The notes beneath the pieces are model-generated. The model was not told the origin of the DNA, searched no databases, and saw only the letters and a program-made list of their open reading frames with translations. A stretch of 41,190 nucleotides of DNA from a virus, in IMG/VR virus record IMGVR_UViG_3300040808_002675, positions 1 through 41,190 of that record; one strand, written 5' to 3'. The first letter of the stretch is position 1, and each line of letters begins with the position of its first letter. This document shows, in pieces, positions 41,113-41,190 of this stretch. The translations under genes were made by a program, and so were the position numbers.

Positions 41113-41190
41113 TTAGCCGTCTAGATCGATTCTCCATGTGCCAACTGGATATTCTCCGTCAACACTTAGCAGCCATTCGTCGTTTTTAAA
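41113..41190 (-). CDS. C-terminal fragment of an unidentified protein
   Basis: A minus-strand open frame enters from the right edge and ends at a TAA (41113-41115), leaving 25 residues: 'FKNDEWLLSVDGEYP', then 'VGTWRIDLDG'. It lies 8 nt upstream of the Nudix start and presumably belongs to the same operon. It is too short for a family call; the Trp/Asp-rich strand pattern suggests a beta-rich protein. Confidence 0.5.
   Translation of the reverse strand, partial: FKNDEWLLSVDGEYPVGTWRIDLDG

Overview
The window looks like part of the late region of a marine T4-like myovirus, of the type that infects cyanobacteria or Pelagibacter-like hosts. Three things support this. The DNA is AT-rich and densely packed, with almost no intergenic space. 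Giant paralogous virion proteins are built from beta-helix, carbohydrate-binding-like and propeller-like modules. T4-type late promoters (C/G-A/T-TAAATA) sit about 20 nt before several start codons. No host genes, tRNAs, insertion sequences or CRISPR arrays were recognised. The host assignment is inference; the T4-like nature is better supported.

Layout. (1) 1-25608, plus strand: virion and tail-fibre genes. These are a truncated gene, three small structural genes, two beta-helix proteins (1140 and 1242 aa, the second with a LamG-like insert), two small genes, two giant proteins (1838 and 2341 aa: seven CBM5/12-like repeats, helical repeats, a beta-helix region, an Asp-box propeller-like region and a conserved C-terminal module), then a host-recognition tip set (small protein, S74-chaperone fibre, glycine-rich adhesin, 181-aa accessory protein). 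(2) 25634-36300: an enzyme island. It holds three flavin-dependent (tryptophan-type) halogenase homologues, six 2-oxoglutarate/Fe(II) oxygenase-like proteins of at least three subfamilies, a NodU/CmcH-type carbamoyltransferase and a DUF6065-like protein. The genes run in alternating orientations. A terminator/late-promoter/RBS composite bounds the island on the left and a late promoter on the right. (3) 36358-40050, plus strand: structural genes again, with two proteins carrying plastocyanin-like domains that keep Cys-His-Met copper-ligand motifs, flanking a complete subtilisin-family protease. (4) 40036-41190, minus strand: a small charged protein, a cupin-like protein, a Nudix hydrolase and a truncated gene.

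Working together (inference): the structural blocks make long, modular appendages for binding surface glycans. The island has the composition of a small tailoring cluster (halogenation, hydroxylation, carbamoylation) and lies inside the structural region. One possibility is that it chemically decorates a virion protein, a surface glycan or a small molecule made late in infection. The island, the two putative copper-binding virion proteins and the structured leader at 5576-5689 are the most worthwhile places to look further.
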